From Alloprevotella sp. (GTDB lineage: Bacteria > Bacteroidota > Bacteroidia > Bacteroidales > Bacteroidaceae), in contig JAFUXE010000054.1 in the NCBI GenBank assembly GCA_017477205.1, forward strand, positions 1 to 38,790: DNA of 38,790 nucleotides, written 5' to 3'. A program made the translations under genes and the position numbers. Under the pieces are notes generated by a model. It was not told the DNA's origin, made no database searches, and was given only the letters and a program-made list of their open reading frames with translations. Shown here one piece after another: positions 7,701 through 16,199 of the stretch (position 1 is its first letter; each line of letters begins with the position of its first letter).

Positions 7701-7911
7701 AGAAAAGGAGACGCGCACATACATAGAAAACGCCTTCCGCAACGGCTACGTGCAGGAAAGCGGGACGGAACTGGCAGACATCCTGCCGCCCATGTCACGC
7801 TTCACGCCCAGCGGCGACCGGCAGAAAAAGCGCGAAAACGTGCTGGAAAAGATACGCGACTTCTTCGACAGGTTCTGGGACCTCGTGGGCAGCAGCACGG
7901 AAGAAGCTTAG
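4714..7911 (+). CDS. hsdR: type I restriction enzyme subunit HsdR
   Basis: HsdR is the ATP-dependent translocase and endonuclease of the type I system. It cuts unmodified DNA far from the site after assembly with M2S. The ATG at 4714 gives 1065 residues starting MNTYNLIAENEES, the typical HsdR start; an in-frame GTG at 4591 would add only repeat-derived residues. The nuclease motif shows Asp175 (RYDVTVLVNG) with Glu189-Leu-Lys191 (YIELKRRG). Helicase motifs are Walker A TTGSGKT (Lys354), the DECH box at 453-456, FTGTPIF, and the late motif AFSRTNR. Residues about 140-169, immediately before the catalytic Asp, are encoded by a 9-bp repeat array in frame. No truncation is seen. Confidence 0.96.
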   Translation: MNTYNLIAENEESTVVGEFQPNYGSQLPYQSEAELEEAFIQQLQGQAYERLTIHTEADLVDNLRRQLELLNDYRFTETEWQTFFRTQLAGANKGIVEKTAIIQEDHVQLLRRDDGTVKNIYLIDKEHIHNNRLQVINQYRSERSSQSSPKTLSTLSTLSTLNTPTPPPSRDTRYDVTVLVNGLPMVYIELKRRGEDIKQAFNQIDRYQRDSFWAGCGLYEYVQIFVISNGTLTKYYSNTTRKSHISEQAAKTPQARKQQTSNSFEFTSYWADRNNVPITDLRGFTQTFFAKHTLLNILTKYCIFTSDRMLMVMRPYQIAATEAILNRIQVSHNYRKYGTTEAGGYIWHTTGSGKTLTSFKTARIASRLAYVNKVLFVVDRKDLDYQTMKEYDKFEKGAANSNTNTAKLKKQLEDPNARIIITTIQKLATLIGKNKRRGEHFAAFDEETVFIFDECHRSQFGDMHAAITKHFKKYYIYGFTGTPIFPQNSTGSGRPDLRTTEQAFGAQLHTYTIVDAIRDKNVLPFKVDYISTMREEEDIKDEQVWDINREKALLAPARINNIVCYILDNFNRKTKRNDRSYSFRALQNIGEVAAARNRNSVEEVKQKIRLTGFNSIFCVQSIPAARTYYDAFQRLMGERPAAQRLRVATIFSFGQNEDEEENSESTEGLDASSRDFLDRAIGDYNKLFKTNYDTSTEKFQNYYKDVSLRMKNRELDLLIVVNMFLTGFDATTLNTLWVDKNLRMHGLLQAFSRTNRILNSIKTFGNVVCFRNLEKATNDCIALFGDKEAGGVVLLKSFEDYYHGYTDGKGKDVPGYAELTDALQEEFPLGKQIVGEEAQKRFIKLFSAILKLQNVLACFDQFAGKEVLSEMEEQDYRSIYIDLYREYRNRTKGETENVNDDIVFEMELVKQVEINIDYILELVRKYHDSHLEDKEIVVKIQKAINASPDLRNKRELIEEFIRNLTPQSDVDDDWNTYIRQEMAKQLQDIINSENLKEKETRTYIENAFRNGYVQESGTELADILPPMSRFTPSGDRQKKRENVLEKIRDFFDRFWDLVGSSTEEA
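5131..5202. repeat. hsdR: 9-bp array inside hsdR, in frame and partly inverted
   Basis: Eight 9-bp units lie inside the hsdR frame. Three are in the orientation of the intergenic arrays (CGGAGTGAG, CGGAGCTCT, CAGAGTTCT). They are followed by units in the opposite orientation (CCGAAAACT, three CTGAGCACT, CTGAATACC). The two halves can pair as a fold-back. The encoded loop is rich in Ser, Thr and Leu (three LST repeats) and precedes the nuclease Asp. Confidence 0.88.
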
Positions 7912-8025
7912 GCGCAACAAAGGCTCCGCCAGCCAGATTCCGACGCTTGCGACGACGGGACTCCTGCGCCACAGACGACCTGCGGAAAGCGGATTCCTTC
8001 ACAGCAACACTCACACTCCGCCACA

Positions 8026-8059
8026 CTTCTCCCCGCTTCGCTCTCGAGGCGGGGAGAAG
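8026..8059. terminator. strong hairpin downstream of hsdR
   Basis: An 11-bp perfect stem (CTTCTCCCCGC with GCGGGGAGAAG) has a 12-base loop and lies 115 bp after the hsdR stop. No T-run follows, so it may be a weak or factor-dependent terminator or an mRNA-stabilising hairpin rather than a classic terminator. Confidence 0.45.
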
Positions 8060-8084
8060 GTCGTATAGGGGACGGGGACGGCTG

Positions 8085-8092
8085 TACTTTTG
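8085..8092 (+). promoter_or_regulatory. -7 box for the HU-like gene
   Basis: TACTTTTG matches TAnnTTTG and lies 68 bp before the ATG at 8160. The -33 element is poor. The separation from hsdR by the hairpin suggests an independent transcript. Confidence 0.45.
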
Positions 8093-8159
8093 CCCTCGGA
8101 AACCTGACGACCGAAGCACGTTGCCGAGGTGACGAAGCAGGGAGTACGCAATTATTATT

Positions 8160-8567
8160 ATGGATACCTTTAATTATAAAGTTATCGCAAGGAAGTCCCC
8201 GAAGGACAAGTCGGTGAAGTACTACGCAAGCCCCGTGAAGGCCGGAACGGTCACGACGGATGACCTGGCAAGGGAAATCGCCGGACGCTGCTCGCTCACC
8301 TATGGAGACTTGGTGAACGTGTTCCGCAACCTGAACGACATCATGCCGAAGTACCTCTCCATGGGCTTCCATGTGAAACTGGACGGTCTGGGCACACTGT
8401 TCCTGACGATGAACTCGAAGGGGACTCCGACGAAGAAGGAGTTCCGCGCCGAGAACATCAAGAAAATCGGGTTCCACATCTACCTGGCCAACATGCTGAA
8501 AAACTCCGTCCTGGAGGAGCTGAAGCTGGAGAAGGTGAAGGACGAAGACGAGGAAGACGAGCCTTAA
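8160..8567 (+). CDS. HU-like DNA-binding protein (Bacteroidales histone-like family)
   Basis: This 135-residue protein belongs to the HU/IHF-like family common in Bacteroidales. The fold is seen in an AREIAGRCSLTYGDLVNVFRNL helix pair (about residues 38-59), the FHVKLDGLGTLFLTMNSKG beta-arm region (about 73-91), and a C-terminal acidic tail (DEDEEDEP). It is likely a nucleoid-associated protein that binds DNA in the cytoplasm. It starts MDTFNYKVIARKSPK after an AT-rich leader (AATTATTATT). It is followed by a bidirectional terminator and by a convergent sirtuin gene, so it is probably monocistronic. Confidence 0.85.
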   Translation: MDTFNYKVIARKSPKDKSVKYYASPVKAGTVTTDDLAREIAGRCSLTYGDLVNVFRNLNDIMPKYLSMGFHVKLDGLGTLFLTMNSKGTPTKKEFRAENIKKIGFHIYLANMLKNSVLEELKLEKVKDEDEEDEP

Positions 8568-8598
8568 GCCGACGCCCCGCTGATGGGCTGACATGAGA

Positions 8599-8634
8599 GA
8601 TGGGAGCATGGAAACGTGCTCCCATCTATGTTTT
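8599..8634. terminator. bidirectional terminator between HU-like and sirtuin genes
   Basis: A ten-base-pair stem GATGGGAGCA / TGCTCCCATC with an eight-base loop is followed by TATGTTTT. It lies between convergent genes and can serve both. Confidence 0.75.
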
Positions 8635-8654
8635 ATCCCTGCCTGAGGGCCGCG

Positions 8655-9359
8655 TCACCGCAAGGCCTTGAGGCGGCGCCAAAGTTCGGGAACGCCGCGC
8701 GAGGCAATGTCCTGGATGACCTCCACGTGGCGGCCACCGGGAACGGAGACTTCCTTGGGGTCGATGAGGAATACGGGGACTTCGGGGCGGGCGTAGCGGA
8801 CAAGACCTGCTGCGGGATATACGTTCAGGGAAGAGCCGATGATGGCAAAGATGTCGGCCTCGCCCACGAGGTCCGCGGCCGACTCCAGGTTGGGAACGCT
8901 CTCATGGAAGAAGACAATCCAGGGGCGGAGGAGCGAACCGTCGGCAGCCTTTTCGCCGGGAGCCACGTCGAGGTGGTCGGCGGAGAGGGTGCGGAGAAAG
9001 CGGGGATTGTCCTTGTCGCGACTGCTGCACACCTTCATCAGTTCGCCGTGCAGATGGAGCACGCTTGTGGAGCCTGCACGCTCGTGCAGGTCGTCAACGT
9101 TCTGCGTGACGATGCGCACGTCGAAGTCCTCCTCCATGCGGGCCAGCGTCTCATGCCCGGCATTGGGAGAGGCACCGATAAGCTGGTGGCGCAGACCGTT
9201 GTAGAAGTTGTTGACGAGCACGGGGTCGCGCTCGAAGCCGTAGGGCGTGCAGACGTCTTCGATGGAATACTTCTCCCAGAGGCCTCCTGCATCGCGGAAG
9301 GTCTGGAACCCGCTTTCGGCACTGATGCCGGCACCTGTAAGGACAACAAGTTTTTTCAT
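8655..9359 (-). CDS. cobB: NAD-dependent protein deacylase, Sir2 family
   Basis: Sirtuin that removes acyl groups from protein lysines using NAD+, in the cytoplasm. The 234-residue length fits bacterial CobB-like proteins. Seen are the NAD-binding GAGISAESG near the start (residues 10-18), the QNVDDLHERAGS segment, the catalytic His in HLHGELMKV, and GSSLNVYPAAGL near the C-terminus. The paired CxxC zinc ligands of many sirtuins are absent: the corresponding stretch reads VCSSRDKDNPRF. This suggests the zinc-less subclass found in several Bacteroidota. It is convergent with the HU-like gene and divergent from the first FKBP gene, with overlapping promoters at 9401-9429. Confidence 0.92.
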   Translation of the reverse strand: MKKLVVLTGAGISAESGFQTFRDAGGLWEKYSIEDVCTPYGFERDPVLVNNFYNGLRHQLIGASPNAGHETLARMEEDFDVRIVTQNVDDLHERAGSTSVLHLHGELMKVCSSRDKDNPRFLRTLSADHLDVAPGEKAADGSLLRPWIVFFHESVPNLESAADLVGEADIFAIIGSSLNVYPAAGLVRYARPEVPVFLIDPKEVSVPGGRHVEVIQDIASRGVPELWRRLKALR

Positions 9360-9400
9360 ACGAATATGCCTTAATTATGCTTAAAAAGAGCTTGACGTGG

Positions 9401-9408
9401 CAAAGGTA
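9401..9408 (-). promoter_or_regulatory. cobB: -7 box for the sirtuin gene
   Basis: On the minus strand the sequence reads TACCTTTG, 41 bp before the sirtuin ATG. It lies 13 bp from the opposite-facing TACTTTTG at 9422, so the two promoters probably compete. Confidence 0.55.
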
Positions 9409-9421
9409 TGGAAAAAAGTTG

Positions 9422-9429
9422 TACTTTTG
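9422..9429 (+). promoter_or_regulatory. -7 box for the first FKBP gene
   Basis: TACTTTTG lies 41 bp before the ATG at 9471. Its position downstream of the in-frame ATG at 9408 rules that upstream codon out as the usual start. Confidence 0.6.
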
Positions 9430-9470
9430 CGCCCGCAACACAAAAAAAGAAAACAAGAAAAGCAACAGAC

Positions 9471-10064
9471 ATGGATAAACTCAGTTATGCCCTGGGCATG
9501 GTGATAGGCGGCAACATGCGCGAGCTGAACGTTTCCGCCCTGAGCACGGAAGACTTTGCACGCGCCGTAGCCGACGTGCTGGCAGGCGACAAGACAGAAC
9601 TCACGCCCGCAGAGGCTCAGGCCGAAGTGCAGCGCCACCTCCGCGAGCAGCAGGATGCCGCCAGCCGCGAGCATCGCGAAGCCGGCGAGAAGTTCCTGGC
9701 CGAGAACGCAAAGAAGGACGGCGTCGTGACGCTGCCCAGCGGCTTGCAATACCAGGTGCTCCGCAAGACGGAAATCATCGGTGCGCCGAAGCCCAAAGCT
9801 ACGGACCAGGTGCGCTGCCACTACGAAGGCCGCCTCATCGACGGCACGGTATTCGACAGCAGCTATCGTCGCGGCGAACCCGCCACATTCCCCCTGAACG
9901 GCGTCATCCGCGGATGGACGGAAGGCGTGCAGCTGATGGCAGAAGGCGACAAGTTCCGCTTCTTCATCCCCTACCAGCTGGCCTACGGCGAGCAGGGTGC
10001 CGGAGGCAGCATCCCTCCCTGTGCAGCCCTCGTCTTCGACGTGGAACTGATCAAAGTGCTTTGA
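9471..10064 (+). CDS. FKBP-type peptidyl-prolyl isomerase, cytoplasmic
   Basis: First of three adjacent FKBP isomerases. The start at 9471 (MDKLSYALGMVIGG) is chosen because the promoter box lies downstream of the alternative ATG at 9408; it gives 197 residues. There is no signal peptide, so it should act on proline bonds of cytoplasmic proteins. An N-terminal helical dimerisation region of the Mip/FkpA type (about 1-85) precedes the FKBP domain (about 90-197), with VFDSSYRRGE, the GVIRGWTEGVQLM helix, and the IPYQLAYGEQGAGG loop. The next gene follows after 42 bp without a terminator, so an operon is likely. Confidence 0.93.
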   Translation: MDKLSYALGMVIGGNMRELNVSALSTEDFARAVADVLAGDKTELTPAEAQAEVQRHLREQQDAASREHREAGEKFLAENAKKDGVVTLPSGLQYQVLRKTEIIGAPKPKATDQVRCHYEGRLIDGTVFDSSYRRGEPATFPLNGVIRGWTEGVQLMAEGDKFRFFIPYQLAYGEQGAGGSIPPCAALVFDVELIKVL

Positions 10065-10106
10065 GAAAGCAAAAACAACTAATAACAATAAAATAAACTT
10101 TTAGCA

Positions 10107-11000
10107 ATGAAGAAAATCCTCTTCGCCGCAGCAGGTGCAACCCTGCTCGCAATGGCCTCCTGCAACGGAGGTTCCCCTTCGGCCAGCCTGAAGACGGACG
10201 TGGACTCCGTCAGCTATGAGCTCGGTCTGGCTAACACGAACGGCATCTCCGCCTACTTCGAGCAGATGCAGCTAGACTCCGCATATCGCGACGACTTCCT
10301 TCGCGGTATCATCGAAGGTGCCCAGGTGGGTGAGAACAAGAAGAAGCAGGCTTACCTGCTCGGCCTACAAGCCGGACAGCAGATGGGTCAGCAGATGATT
10401 CCCTACCTCGAGAACCGCCTCTTTGCCGGCGACTCCACGCAGCACCTCAGCCTCAAGAACGTGCTGGCAGGCTTCGCAGCCGGCCTGAAGAACAAGACCG
10501 CGCTGGAGATTGACGGCAAGAAGATTGGCCCCGCCGAGGCCAACGAGCGTCTGAACGAAGACATGCAGGCCATCTCCTCCCGCTTCATGGAACAGCGCTA
10601 CGGCGACAAGAAGAAGGCTGCCGTTGAATACATGCAGAAGGTTGCCAAGGAGGAAGGCGTGAAGCCCCTCAATGGCGGCGTGTACTACAAAGTCCTCACG
10701 GAGGGTAACGGCGAGAAGCCCGCTGCCAACGCCACGGTGATGGTGAACTACGAAGGTCGCCTCGTGGACGGCAAGGTGTTCGACTCCTCCATCCAGCGCA
10801 GCCCGGACAAACCCGTCGGCATGCCCGTACAGGGTGTCATTGAAGGCATGAGAACCGCCCTGATGGCAATGCCCGTGGGCAGCGAATGGGAAATCTATAT
10901 CCCCTACGAGAAGGCATACGGCGAAATGGGACAGGGCGAGGAAATTCCTCCCTTCTCCGACCTCATCTTCAAGGTGAAACTCGTCGAAATCAAGAAGTAA
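10107..11000 (+). CDS. FKBP-type peptidyl-prolyl isomerase, lipoprotein
   Basis: Second FKBP of the cluster, 297 residues. It starts with a lipoprotein signal (LLAMASC, Cys19), so it is probably anchored in the outer or inner membrane. The N-terminal Mip/FkpA-like helical region is longer than in the first gene (about 30-180). The FKBP domain (about 185-297) keeps VNYEGRLVDGKVFDSS and IPYEKAYGEMGQGEEIPP. It is expected to help fold periplasmic or outer-membrane proteins. Only six bases separate it from the third FKBP gene, so the two are translationally close. Confidence 0.93.
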   Translation: MKKILFAAAGATLLAMASCNGGSPSASLKTDVDSVSYELGLANTNGISAYFEQMQLDSAYRDDFLRGIIEGAQVGENKKKQAYLLGLQAGQQMGQQMIPYLENRLFAGDSTQHLSLKNVLAGFAAGLKNKTALEIDGKKIGPAEANERLNEDMQAISSRFMEQRYGDKKKAAVEYMQKVAKEEGVKPLNGGVYYKVLTEGNGEKPAANATVMVNYEGRLVDGKVFDSSIQRSPDKPVGMPVQGVIEGMRTALMAMPVGSEWEIYIPYEKAYGEMGQGEEIPPFSDLIFKVKLVEIKK

Positions 11001-11006
11001 GCAGGC

Positions 11007-11888
11007 ATGAAACGCAACATCCTACTCTTCACATTCTGCGCACTCTTCGCACTTGCGGGCAGTGCGCAGAAGCGCAAAGGAACGGTGAAGCCCGTCCCCG
11101 TGCCCGTGAGCCGCATACAACCCGTGCCCGCTGACACGTTCAGCTACGCAATGGGCATCGTGCAGGCTCCAAGCCTGCGCCAGTATCTCGTGCAGCAGGA
11201 AGGCGTTGACACCGCCGCCCTGTCCTTTGCAGCGCAAGGCATCGTTGCCAACCTCTCCGAGGAGGAGGCGAACCGCATCATCGCACTGGCCGCAGGCCTG
11301 AAAATTGCGCGCGTCAACCGCGACCGCGTCATTCCCTCTATCAACCAGCAGGCTACGGGACGCGAGGACTCCGTATATATGGACACCGCCATCTACTGCG
11401 GCGCACTGGCCGCCGCCCTCATGGGGGAACAGATGGCGTACACCGCAGACTCCGCCCAGAAGGTCGTGGAACGCCAGATGGAATACCAGCAGAATCAGTT
11501 CCGCGTGGCAAACGAGACCTGGTTGGAGAAGAACAAGGCTGAGAAGGGAGTCGTGACGCTGCCCAGCGGTCTCCAGTACCGCATCCTGACAGCTGGCACA
11601 GGCCCCAAGCCCGCAGAAGGTGCCAAGGTGGAGGTGAACTATGAAGGACGCCTCATTGACGGAACGGTGTTCGACAGCAGCTACAAGCGCGGCAAGTCCA
11701 CCACGTTCCCCGTCAACGGTGTCATCAAAGGATGGACGGAAGCCCTGATGCTGATGCCCGAAGGCAGCACCTGGGAACTCTACATCCCGCAGGAACTGGG
11801 CTACGGCGACAAGGGAGCTGGACGCGACATCCCTGCTTACGCTACGCTCATCTTCAAGGTGGAACTCATCAAAGCCGACGCGAAATAA
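11007..11888 (+). CDS. FKBP-type peptidyl-prolyl isomerase, exported
   Basis: Third FKBP, 293 residues, with an ordinary Sec signal (MKRNILLFTFCALFALAGSAQ) and no lipobox, so probably periplasmic. The helical N-terminal part carries FSYAMGIVQAPSLRQYL. The isomerase domain (about 185-293) is closer in sequence to the first gene (VFDSSYKRGKSTTFPVNGVIKGWTE) than to the lipoprotein, which suggests duplication followed by a change of location. It ends the operon and is followed by a strong terminator. Confidence 0.92.
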   Translation: MKRNILLFTFCALFALAGSAQKRKGTVKPVPVPVSRIQPVPADTFSYAMGIVQAPSLRQYLVQQEGVDTAALSFAAQGIVANLSEEEANRIIALAAGLKIARVNRDRVIPSINQQATGREDSVYMDTAIYCGALAAALMGEQMAYTADSAQKVVERQMEYQQNQFRVANETWLEKNKAEKGVVTLPSGLQYRILTAGTGPKPAEGAKVEVNYEGRLIDGTVFDSSYKRGKSTTFPVNGVIKGWTEALMLMPEGSTWELYIPQELGYGDKGAGRDIPAYATLIFKVELIKADAK

Positions 11889-11934
11889 GGCTCCGGCCAG
11901 ACTTCCCCTCCGGCATTCCGCCGCTTTTTCAAAC

Positions 11935-11977
11935 AGCAAGGCGTCTCATCCCCGCGATGAGGCACCTTGCTGTTTTT
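11935..11977 (+). terminator. intrinsic terminator of the FKBP operon
   Basis: A 15-bp stem (AGCAAGGCGTCTCAT with ATGAGGCACCTTGCT, two G-T pairs) and a seven-base loop are followed by GTTTTT. A second, weaker hairpin (CGGCTTAAA / TTTAAGCCG, 11981-12006) follows directly. Confidence 0.85.
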
Positions 11978-12098
11978 CTTCGGCTTAAAGATTCTTTTTT
12001 AAGCCGCGAAAAACTTTTTTCGTGCCTTGCAAATCTCCTCGCCTGCGCGCGTATATATAATAATGTGGGCAAGGGAGGATATTTTATAAGATTTTGAT

Positions 12099-12106
12099 TA
12101 TATTTG
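12099..12106 (+). promoter_or_regulatory. -7 box for the GH18-like gene
   Basis: TATATTTG lies 29 bp before the ATG at 12136 and supports that start over an in-frame ATG at 12094. Confidence 0.55.
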
Positions 12107-12135
12107 CAGCGGAAACAACTTTCAACATATCTGCA

Positions 12136-14574
12136 ATGAGAAAAGATTATATGTACCTTGGCCTGTCTTTGCTTCTCTTCATGCTGTTCCTTACGGACAG
12201 CGCACGGGCACAGATGGCAAACCATTGCCTGCGCTTCTCTGAAGGCGGAGAGGTGGACTGCGGCCCGATGCCTGAGCTGGACGGCCTGAATACGTACACG
12301 GTACAGTTCTGGATGTGTGCCGACGAGTGGACGGAAGGCGCCACGCTACTCTCGCGTGGCGAGGACTTCCGCGTGGGACTGGGGGCAGAGAACACACTGG
12401 AAATCACGGCAGGCGGAAAGACGTTCACCGCGAAGCGCAACGAGTTCCAGCCAGGTCGCTGGCTGCCCATCATGATACAGGCAAAGCCTACCCGCACATC
12501 GCTTTCCCTGAGCAACACGCTGGTGAAGGCCGCCTCCGCAGCCGAGCCGCTGCCTGCCGTGGGAGCACGTTTCGTGTTGGGCGGTGACAAATACAAGGGA
12601 AGGCTGGACGAAGTGCGCGTCTGGAATGCCGAACTTTCCTCCGACTACGACTATTTCACGAACAACACGCTCAACAAATGGGCACCACAGCTGGGAAATC
12701 TCGTGGCCTACTTCAAGTGCGACCAGCCCTGGTGCGAAAACATCGTGGACTACAAGGCACTTTTCGCCCCGCGGCAGAAGACGAACCATCACGGCATACC
12801 TTCCGCGACGGGCGTTGCGAAGGAGCGCGTGACGGACAACGAAGAAGGTCTCCCGTACCTGCTCAATGGTGCCTACACAAACAACGCCCGCTTCTATGAC
12901 GGCAGCATAGAGAAGGAGAAGTACTTGCTCTCCAACGATCTCATCATCCTGGGCATACAGGCCTACGACGACGGACACCTGCGTCCCCTGACGCCCTGCG
13001 ACCACGGAACGGTGCGCAACGGCGAATACATCGACCGTTACAAAAGCCGCATCGGCGTGCTTTCCCTCAGCGGGACAAACAGCTACATGCTTTGCCCGGA
13101 GAGCGCGTTCACACCCTGGAACGGCTACACCATAGAGACATGGATATACCTGGACGAATGGACAGAAGGTGCCTACATCTTCCGCAAGGAAAACACGGCA
13201 AAGACCAAGGGCTTCTCCATCCGTCTGGGCGAAGAGGCCTCGGGACAGGTCATCGTGCGCATCAACGGCAAGCAATTCTTCTTCCAGAAAATCCTCAAGA
13301 CCGGAAGCTGGCAGCATCTTTGCGTCATGCGCGGAGAAGGAACGTCGAACACGAACACGGTGCTGTGCTTCGTCGGCGGCGTGGAGAAGCATGCCGATGC
13401 CACGCTTTCCGACAACAGCACCGACGGGCTTCCGACAGGCATGGACGGCCTGAAAGTATTCATCGGCCAGAACCTGCGCGGCGAACTGGACGAAACAGCC
13501 ATCTGGCACACAACCTTCTCCACACCAGACCTTGACGACCACCGCAACAACAAGATGCCGATGCCTGGACTGGGGAAACGCGTGTCCGGCAGCACGTTTG
13601 ACGTTGCCGCAGCTTACTATCGCTACAACGACCCTGACAACCTGGGCTGGGACTACTACTCGCAGGACGAGTGGAAACGCATCATGGAGTCAGCATACGA
13701 CGGCTGCAAAGGCTACCAGATACGCATCTCCGTGCAGGGTAACGGCTCCTGGATGAGCACCATCTCCGACGCGTCGCGCCGCAAGATATTCGCAGCAGAC
13801 CTCGCCGAACTCTCCAAGCCCTACGACGGCGTGGAACTCGACCTAGAATGGATGGAAGGAACACAGACAAACCTCGGACTCCTGGCCGACGAGATTCTGA
13901 AAGTGCTGCCCGAAGGCAAAACGCTCATGATTTCCCAGCATCCCTACGGCGCCTACAAGTTTCCGACGGACAAGATCCAGAAGGTGGACGGATACACGTT
14001 CCAGCTTTACGGAAACTCCAAGGAATGGTTCACGTGGAGCAGCTTCGAGAACAGCTATAACTCCATGAAGAATTATGGCTATACCGAGGATAAGATGTAC
14101 TTCTCCTACAGTACCACCACGTCCGGCGGTTACAACGAGAGCGGCTCGCTGGTTTCGGCTATCGCTGGCCTGAACTGGGGCTTCATTGACGACAAGTACG
14201 TTCCCGCCACCGACGGAAGCGCCGAGGAGGGTATCTTCGACGGCCAATACTACTATTTCCATGGCCCGGCGCAGGTGTACAAGCGTGCGAAGTTCGTACG
14301 CGAACACCACATGATGGGCATCTTCTATTGGGACATGTGCAACGACCTCTCGCCGAGCCACAAGTATAGCCTCGCGCGGAACTGCAGCTATGCCCTCTGT
14401 GCGAACGTGGACCCCTACGTGGAGGAAGCCGTCCCCGCACATCCCACAGGCATCAGCTCGCCATCCGTCACGCGTCAAGCGTCACTCATCTACGACCTGC
14501 AAGGCCGCCGCATTTCCGAGCCTGGCGCAAAGCGCGGCGTCTTCATACAAAACGGAAGAAAAATACTGCGATGA
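12136..14574 (+). CDS. secreted GH18-like protein with two LamG-type domains
   Basis: The 812-residue product starts with a Sec signal (YLGLSLLLFMLFLTDSARAQ). Two concanavalin/LamG-like beta-sandwich domains (about 27-190 and 300-480, each with 'YT(V/I)(Q/E)(F/T)W' and 'LDE(V/T)' motifs) suggest glycan binding. The C-terminal part (about 490-760) resembles glycoside hydrolase family 18: DGVELDLE (564-571) fits DxxDxDxE with Glu571 as proton donor, followed by a substrate-side YTFQLYGNS segment. The second Asp of the motif is Glu567, so activity on chitin-like or N-glycan substrates is not certain. The end, IYDLQGRRIS...GVFIQNGRKILR, resembles a T9SS sorting tail. It is probably an exported or surface glycan hydrolase. 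Confidence 0.8.
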   Translation: MRKDYMYLGLSLLLFMLFLTDSARAQMANHCLRFSEGGEVDCGPMPELDGLNTYTVQFWMCADEWTEGATLLSRGEDFRVGLGAENTLEITAGGKTFTAKRNEFQPGRWLPIMIQAKPTRTSLSLSNTLVKAASAAEPLPAVGARFVLGGDKYKGRLDEVRVWNAELSSDYDYFTNNTLNKWAPQLGNLVAYFKCDQPWCENIVDYKALFAPRQKTNHHGIPSATGVAKERVTDNEEGLPYLLNGAYTNNARFYDGSIEKEKYLLSNDLIILGIQAYDDGHLRPLTPCDHGTVRNGEYIDRYKSRIGVLSLSGTNSYMLCPESAFTPWNGYTIETWIYLDEWTEGAYIFRKENTAKTKGFSIRLGEEASGQVIVRINGKQFFFQKILKTGSWQHLCVMRGEGTSNTNTVLCFVGGVEKHADATLSDNSTDGLPTGMDGLKVFIGQNLRGELDETAIWHTTFSTPDLDDHRNNKMPMPGLGKRVSGSTFDVAAAYYRYNDPDNLGWDYYSQDEWKRIMESAYDGCKGYQIRISVQGNGSWMSTISDASRRKIFAADLAELSKPYDGVELDLEWMEGTQTNLGLLADEILKVLPEGKTLMISQHPYGAYKFPTDKIQKVDGYTFQLYGNSKEWFTWSSFENSYNSMKNYGYTEDKMYFSYSTTTSGGYNESGSLVSAIAGLNWGFIDDKYVPATDGSAEEGIFDGQYYYFHGPAQVYKRAKFVREHHMMGIFYWDMCNDLSPSHKYSLARNCSYALCANVDPYVEEAVPAHPTGISSPSVTRQASLIYDLQGRRISEPGAKRGVFIQNGRKILR

Positions 14575-14604
14575 GACGCTGCAACGAATTTGCTGCCACG
14601 AAAC

Positions 14605-14635
14605 TTCGCGCGTATGAGAGAAAGTTGTATCTTTG
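14605..14635 (+). promoter_or_regulatory. eno: promoter of enolase
   Basis: TTCG at 14605-14608, a 19-bp gap, and TATCTTTG at 14628-14635 fit the Bacteroidota -33/-7 layout. The ATG of eno lies 46 bp downstream. Confidence 0.6.
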
Positions 14636-14642
14636 CGCCTGA

Positions 14643-15989
<1,347 letters not shown>

Positions 15990-16011
15990 AGGACAAGGCA
16001 TACGCTTTATT

Positions 16012-16052
16012 GGCACACTCTGCTCCCACCGGGACGCGGGGTGTGCCTTTTT
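16012..16052 (+). terminator. intrinsic terminator of enolase
   Basis: The stem GGCACAC / GTGTGCC is followed by TTTTT and lies 22 bp after the eno stop. Confidence 0.8.
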
Positions 16053-16128
16053 ATAACTCTTCAAAGCACCCGAATGGGTGTTACGAACGGATTTTCCGCT
16101 GCAACATTTCTTTGTAGCGGATTTTTTG

Positions 16129-16136
16129 TATTTTTG
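16129..16136 (+). promoter_or_regulatory. -7 box for the three-repeat secreted protein
   Basis: TATTTTTG lies 63 bp before the ATG at 16200. A TTTC about 18 bp upstream is a weak -33. It places transcription start after the in-frame upstream codons and so supports the start at 16200. Confidence 0.5.
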
Positions 16137-16199
16137 CCCGGCGTTGCCCTTTCCGACGCAGACCCTAAAGAGAAATACCTAAACAAAACAAGCATAGCA

